NCBI RefSeq assembly: GCF_047249845.1
Contig: NZ_JBKTWO010000006.1
Span: 23,624-87,623, forward strand
DNA length: 64,000 nt
Direction: 5' to 3'
Source of the DNA: Thomasclavelia sp047249845
GTDB lineage: Bacteria; Bacillota_I; Bacilli_A; Erysipelotrichales; Coprobacillaceae
The notes under the pieces were generated by a model that did not search any database, was not told where the DNA came from, and was given only the letters and a program-made list of their open reading frames with translations. Positions 61,501 to 64,000 of this stretch are shown one piece after another (position 1 is the first letter of the stretch; every line of letters begins with the position of its first letter). The position numbers were made by a program, and so were the translations under genes.

Positions 61501-64000
61501 TTTAGGTTTTAGTAAAAATGGGAATTCTGTTTCACTAGATTTTAAAGTTGAAGGTGGAAGCTGGCAACATCTAAGGGATATCGATGGCAGCATGTTAGGT
61601 GCAAATTATAAAATCGGTTTTGCTGGATGGGAAACTAATGATCGTAATAAAAAAATCAACTTTTCAGATTTTAAAGTTGCAGAGAATACTATTAGCTATG
61701 AGGAATTAGAAAAACAAAATAGTGTTTTGTGGGGAGAATATGAAAATACTGCTCCAACAATTAATAATGTACGTTTTGAAAAAGATAGTTATAATGTAGG
61801 TGATCTAGTAAAAATTAAATATGATTTAAATGATAGTGATGGAGAAGGTAATAGTTTATATTTATGGACTTATTATCAAGATGGAAAGTTAAAACAGGAA
61901 GTTACAGATATTCCACAATTTAGAGTAAATTATGCAGGGCAATTAAAATGTGAGGTTTATCCTAAAGATAGTAATGGAACACCTGGTATAAGTAAATCTG
62001 TGCAGATAGAAGTAGATAAAAATACGATTGATTATAGTTTAGATGAATTAAGTATTAATGGTAATAATTTATTAAAAGATGATTTAAATCAAAGAGTATT
62101 TGACGTTTATTTGCCAGTAGATCTATCTAAAGTAGATTTAAGTTATCATGCAATCATGATTGATGAAGGGTCAACTGAAGTAAGAATTAATGATAAACCA
62201 GTTACAGATAAGTTGACTAATGTGGATAAAGTAGTTTTAGATATTAAAGATGGGGATATTGTTATTGTTAAAAGAGATGGTATTGTCTACCAGATTAATA
62301 TTCATACAATAAAAAGTAATGAAACAACTACTAATAGTATTTCAATGCCTGAGATAGGATTTAATATAACGGATTTTTCAACTGATAATTGGGTAATAAA
62401 TACGACTCAGCAAAGTTCCCAAATTCAAATTAATGTAGGAGATAATATTGGTAAAGTAGAATTAAAATCTGATTCTTATCGAAAACCAATTAGTTTAACT
62501 AAAGAAAATAATCTTTATCAAGCAAATATTAATTTTAATAATGGTCTAAATACGTATTATATTATAGTTACAGCAAAAGATGGAATAACAACAAAGCAAT
62601 ATATTGTAAATGTGATTTATCAAGCTGATTATAATATTTTAGTTAATGATATTAAAATAAATGATATATCATTATCAAATTTTAGTAATGATGTATACGA
62701 ATATGTTTTAGATATTGAAGAAGATACTCAAGCATTAAAGGTAGCAGTAGATTATGATGGTGAGACAAAAATTGCCGTTAACAATGATACATTAGAAGGT
62801 AATACAATTGTATCAAGTGATTTAAAAGATGGAATTAATGATGTTTATGTCATGGTAACAGCTTATGATGGTATTACTAAAAAGGTTTATCATATTCAGG
62901 TAATTAAACCATATGCTCAAAATACAGAAGTATTAAAAATAGAACTAGATAATCGAGAAATTAAAGATAAATTTGATGAACAAGGAAATCTTGAAACTAT
63001 TGTATCAAATGATCAAGTAGTTTTGGATATAGCATGTCAAGATAGTCAAGCTTTAATCGAAATTAGTAGTGGTAAGGAAAAATTTGAAAAGACGGGAGAA
63101 ATTATTCAATCAATAAATATATATAAGGAATCACCAGTTATTGATATTGTAATTACTTCACGTGATGGTAATCATAAGAAAAAGTATCATCTTGATTTAC
63201 AAAAAGCAACTTATCTATCAGATCTAACATGGAATGAAGGTGCGACAGTAGGTTATGGTGAGATTCAAAAAGATAAAGCATCAAGTGGTTCAGCAATTCG
63301 TTTACCAGATGAAAATGGAAATCCTGTTACTTTTGATAAAGGAATTGGAACTCATGCTCAATCAGTTATTTCATATGATGTAGAAGGTAAAGGGTATCAA
63401 CGTTTACAAGGATATGTAGGAATTGATTATGCTAAGTTTAATGATGGCTATGATGGTGTACAGTTTGAAATATATGGTGACGACACTAAATTGTTTGATA
63501 GTGGTGTAATGTTAAGTAAAACTCCAATGAAATATTTTGATGTTGCAATTGGTGATGCAAAAGTAATAACTTTGAAAGCATTGCAGGGGAATAATAATTG
63601 GAGTGATCATTCAGATTGGGCGGATATTAAATTTACTTCAGAATTTATGACAGCACCAGTTAAATATTATAATCAGACTATAATGCCTAGTGAAAATGGT
63701 ATAATTACTTCAAGTATACAAGATGATTTAATTGAGGAAAATACATCTGTAACATATACTTTTACTCCAAATGATGGCTATTATTTAAAAGAGGCTAAAA
63801 TTAATGGTAATGTTGTGTCATTAGATAATAATCAATATACAATCAACGATGTTCAAGAAAATATTATTGTTGAAGCAGTATTTGAAAAAAATAATTTTGA
63901 AACAAATAAAATAGCATTATCAATCGCAATTGATATGGCTAATGCAGTAACTCAAGAACAGTTAGGTAAATTAGTACCAGCAGTAGCTGATGAATTCAAA
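58583..64000 (+). CDS. GH110-type alpha-1,3-galactosidase, multidomain, 3-prime end outside the window
   Basis: An open frame of 1806 codons runs to the last base. RBS GAGGAGGG. Signal peptide about 1-34 (ending MPLKAVN). About 40-600 is a beta-helix catalytic region with the GH110-like boxes FGWLIQMSEDVAYYDCNFMP, ITVSYADIIHASGA and NSHDDPINLHGTFTRV. BIG2-type Ig domains follow (INYASSNPAVASVDNNGKII), then a laminin-G-like stretch, cadherin-like beta-sandwiches (about 1150-1460), an NPCBM domain (about 1545-1690: IGTHAQSVISYDVEGKGYQR) and a FIVAR module that begins LSIAIDMANAVTQEQLGKLV. GH110 enzymes cut terminal alpha-1,3-galactose, including blood group B. A cre-like site and strong promoter suggest carbon control. 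Confidence 0.85.
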   Translation, partial: MKLKKRIKSMFIFSLVICMLFCQGMPLKAVNIQNDGIHINVLDYGADPTGVKDSTTAIWDALQAAKEAEDDGKNQVILDFPKGEYHIYKDYAQVREYHTSNTNSIQSPEKTIGILIEGHKNLTINGNDSLFMMHGNIMALAVVESQNIVLQDFSWDFAVPTVSEMTIMEMGNENGKDYTDFYIPKCFPFEIAGNTIKWYSEKSPYTGEYYWSETGIHNAYSIVGYLPEEEMTRAYFTNETPFQNVSSITKLDDTVVRITYTGNNRPAMQKAGMVLELASSAYRETAGAFTWESKNVVANRINVHFMHGFGWLIQMSEDVAYYDCNFMPRENSGHITVSYADIIHASGAAGEIIIENCNFSNSHDDPINLHGTFTRVEKRKDDHTLQLKYIHTQQGGFPQYHVGDKVAFFTRDTLESTDNENLYTVKEVISNPGENGNDLRTMEVSFEESLPANLTDKIGNEPKYVAENVTYAPAVTIRNNTFKNVPTRGILCTTRNKVLIENNIFLNMSMATIYLSNDSDEWYESGPIRDMTIRNNTFYIKSIGRTSWEYAPAVYFHPVTKGGGLPSQDNPIHKNITIEDNTFFMDVDTVVKAESVENLTIRNNKVWRTDPDVVIELETNKNELDIGESQQLKIQTNGDSHTRPQDNVFEFTKCKNVVLEGNTYDDGLKKYAVLSGMDESNLTNHDKDIKVVNNRNEAVSNPVGVINYASSNPAVASVDNNGKIIANKQGKTEIYAYYVWNNTIIKSNAIEITVSSNQIPKETIEIQNNQPIILNQKEQQIKVTATTNSSSKIEWEILDFLNNENSSVATVDDDGVITAKKNGIVWLKAKIGTSEDKIPVIVSLPVVEGLSPAFSVIRESKGNYELTKTDLTIDLQKGDLYQSDNTVNNLFLYSIPQDIDKNNLRTIVKVTNMPIRENSQWDTASFILYKNDDNYITIGKKSHYNGISSVSETNGAAVETGGNSQQDNVATAYLGFSKNGNSVSLDFKVEGGSWQHLRDIDGSMLGANYKIGFAGWETNDRNKKINFSDFKVAENTISYEELEKQNSVLWGEYENTAPTINNVRFEKDSYNVGDLVKIKYDLNDSDGEGNSLYLWTYYQDGKLKQEVTDIPQFRVNYAGQLKCEVYPKDSNGTPGISKSVQIEVDKNTIDYSLDELSINGNNLLKDDLNQRVFDVYLPVDLSKVDLSYHAIMIDEGSTEVRINDKPVTDKLTNVDKVVLDIKDGDIVIVKRDGIVYQINIHTIKSNETTTNSISMPEIGFNITDFSTDNWVINTTQQSSQIQINVGDNIGKVELKSDSYRKPISLTKENNLYQANINFNNGLNTYYIIVTAKDGITTKQYIVNVIYQADYNILVNDIKINDISLSNFSNDVYEYVLDIEEDTQALKVAVDYDGETKIAVNNDTLEGNTIVSSDLKDGINDVYVMVTAYDGITKKVYHIQVIKPYAQNTEVLKIELDNREIKDKFDEQGNLETIVSNDQVVLDIACQDSQALIEISSGKEKFEKTGEIIQSINIYKESPVIDIVITSRDGNHKKKYHLDLQKATYLSDLTWNEGATVGYGEIQKDKASSGSAIRLPDENGNPVTFDKGIGTHAQSVISYDVEGKGYQRLQGYVGIDYAKFNDGYDGVQFEIYGDDTKLFDSGVMLSKTPMKYFDVAIGDAKVITLKALQGNNNWSDHSDWADIKFTSEFMTAPVKYYNQTIMPSENGIITSSIQDDLIEENTSVTYTFTPNDGYYLKEAKINGNVVSLDNNQYTINDVQENIIVEAVFEKNNFETNKIALSIAIDMANAVTQEQLGKLVPAVADEFK

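Overview
The window is about 70 percent A+T and reads as a gut Firmicute of the Erysipelotrichales / Coprobacillaceae type (Thomasclavelia ramosa-like). This is inferred from gene content, codon bias toward A/T, long FIVAR-bearing surface glycosidases and SipW/TasA-type secretion; no 16S or other marker is present to prove it. A run of 10 N at 7026-7035 shows a draft scaffold. No tRNA or rRNA gene was recognised.

Layout. 1-4.2 kb: the end of a Bce-type peptide-antibiotic sensing and detoxification cassette (response regulator, kinase, ABC ATPase, permease). 4.3-7 kb: pentapeptide-repeat protein and typA. 7-12 kb: a secreted GH3 hexosaminidase, then a decayed surface-glycosidase remnant. 12-15 kb: a DUF6465 protein, a WG-repeat lipoprotein and a membrane methyltransferase. 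15-20 kb: a cobalamin-riboswitch operon encoding an ECF transporter flanked by two extracellular proteins that look like the two halves of transcobalamin. 20-23.3 kb: ptsH, ybaK-like, a corrinoid adenosyltransferase and a phosphohexomutase.

23.3-35.3 kb is the most unusual part: four transcription units for a TasA-like fibre/matrix system (a 1290-residue VWA/fibro-slime/SpaA protein, a SipW-type signal peptidase, several SipW-dependent fibre proteins, and two membrane- or wall-anchored proteins), followed by a SARP/BTAD regulator and two small related 'WQG' proteins. All four units start with the same promoter architecture: GTGAC-N6-GTGAC placed exactly 10 nt upstream of a -10 box, with no -35 hexamer. 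Direct repeats with an 11-bp period that replace the -35 are the known binding layout of SARP activators, so the adjacent regulator is the obvious candidate activator.

35.4-39.8 kb: CcpA-type (cre) controlled glgB-glgP. 40.0-41.4 kb: a 21-repeat CRISPR array without cas genes in view. 41.6-43.7 kb: AraC regulator, VOC protein and DUF5131 protein. 43.9-50 kb: pulA-pth-mfd. 50.2-55 kb: a giant beta-helix surface protein. 55-55.7 kb: decayed methyltransferase and DtxR-like remnants. 55.9-58.4 kb: dUTPase-like and YigZ-like genes on the minus strand, then degV-luxS. 58.6 kb to the end: the first 1806 codons of a GH110-type alpha-galactosidase with Ig-like, cadherin-like, NPCBM and FIVAR modules.

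Together the genes describe a saccharolytic gut commensal that scavenges B12, stores or uses alpha-glucan under catabolite control, attacks host or dietary glycans with wall-attached enzymes, and makes a regulated surface fibre.
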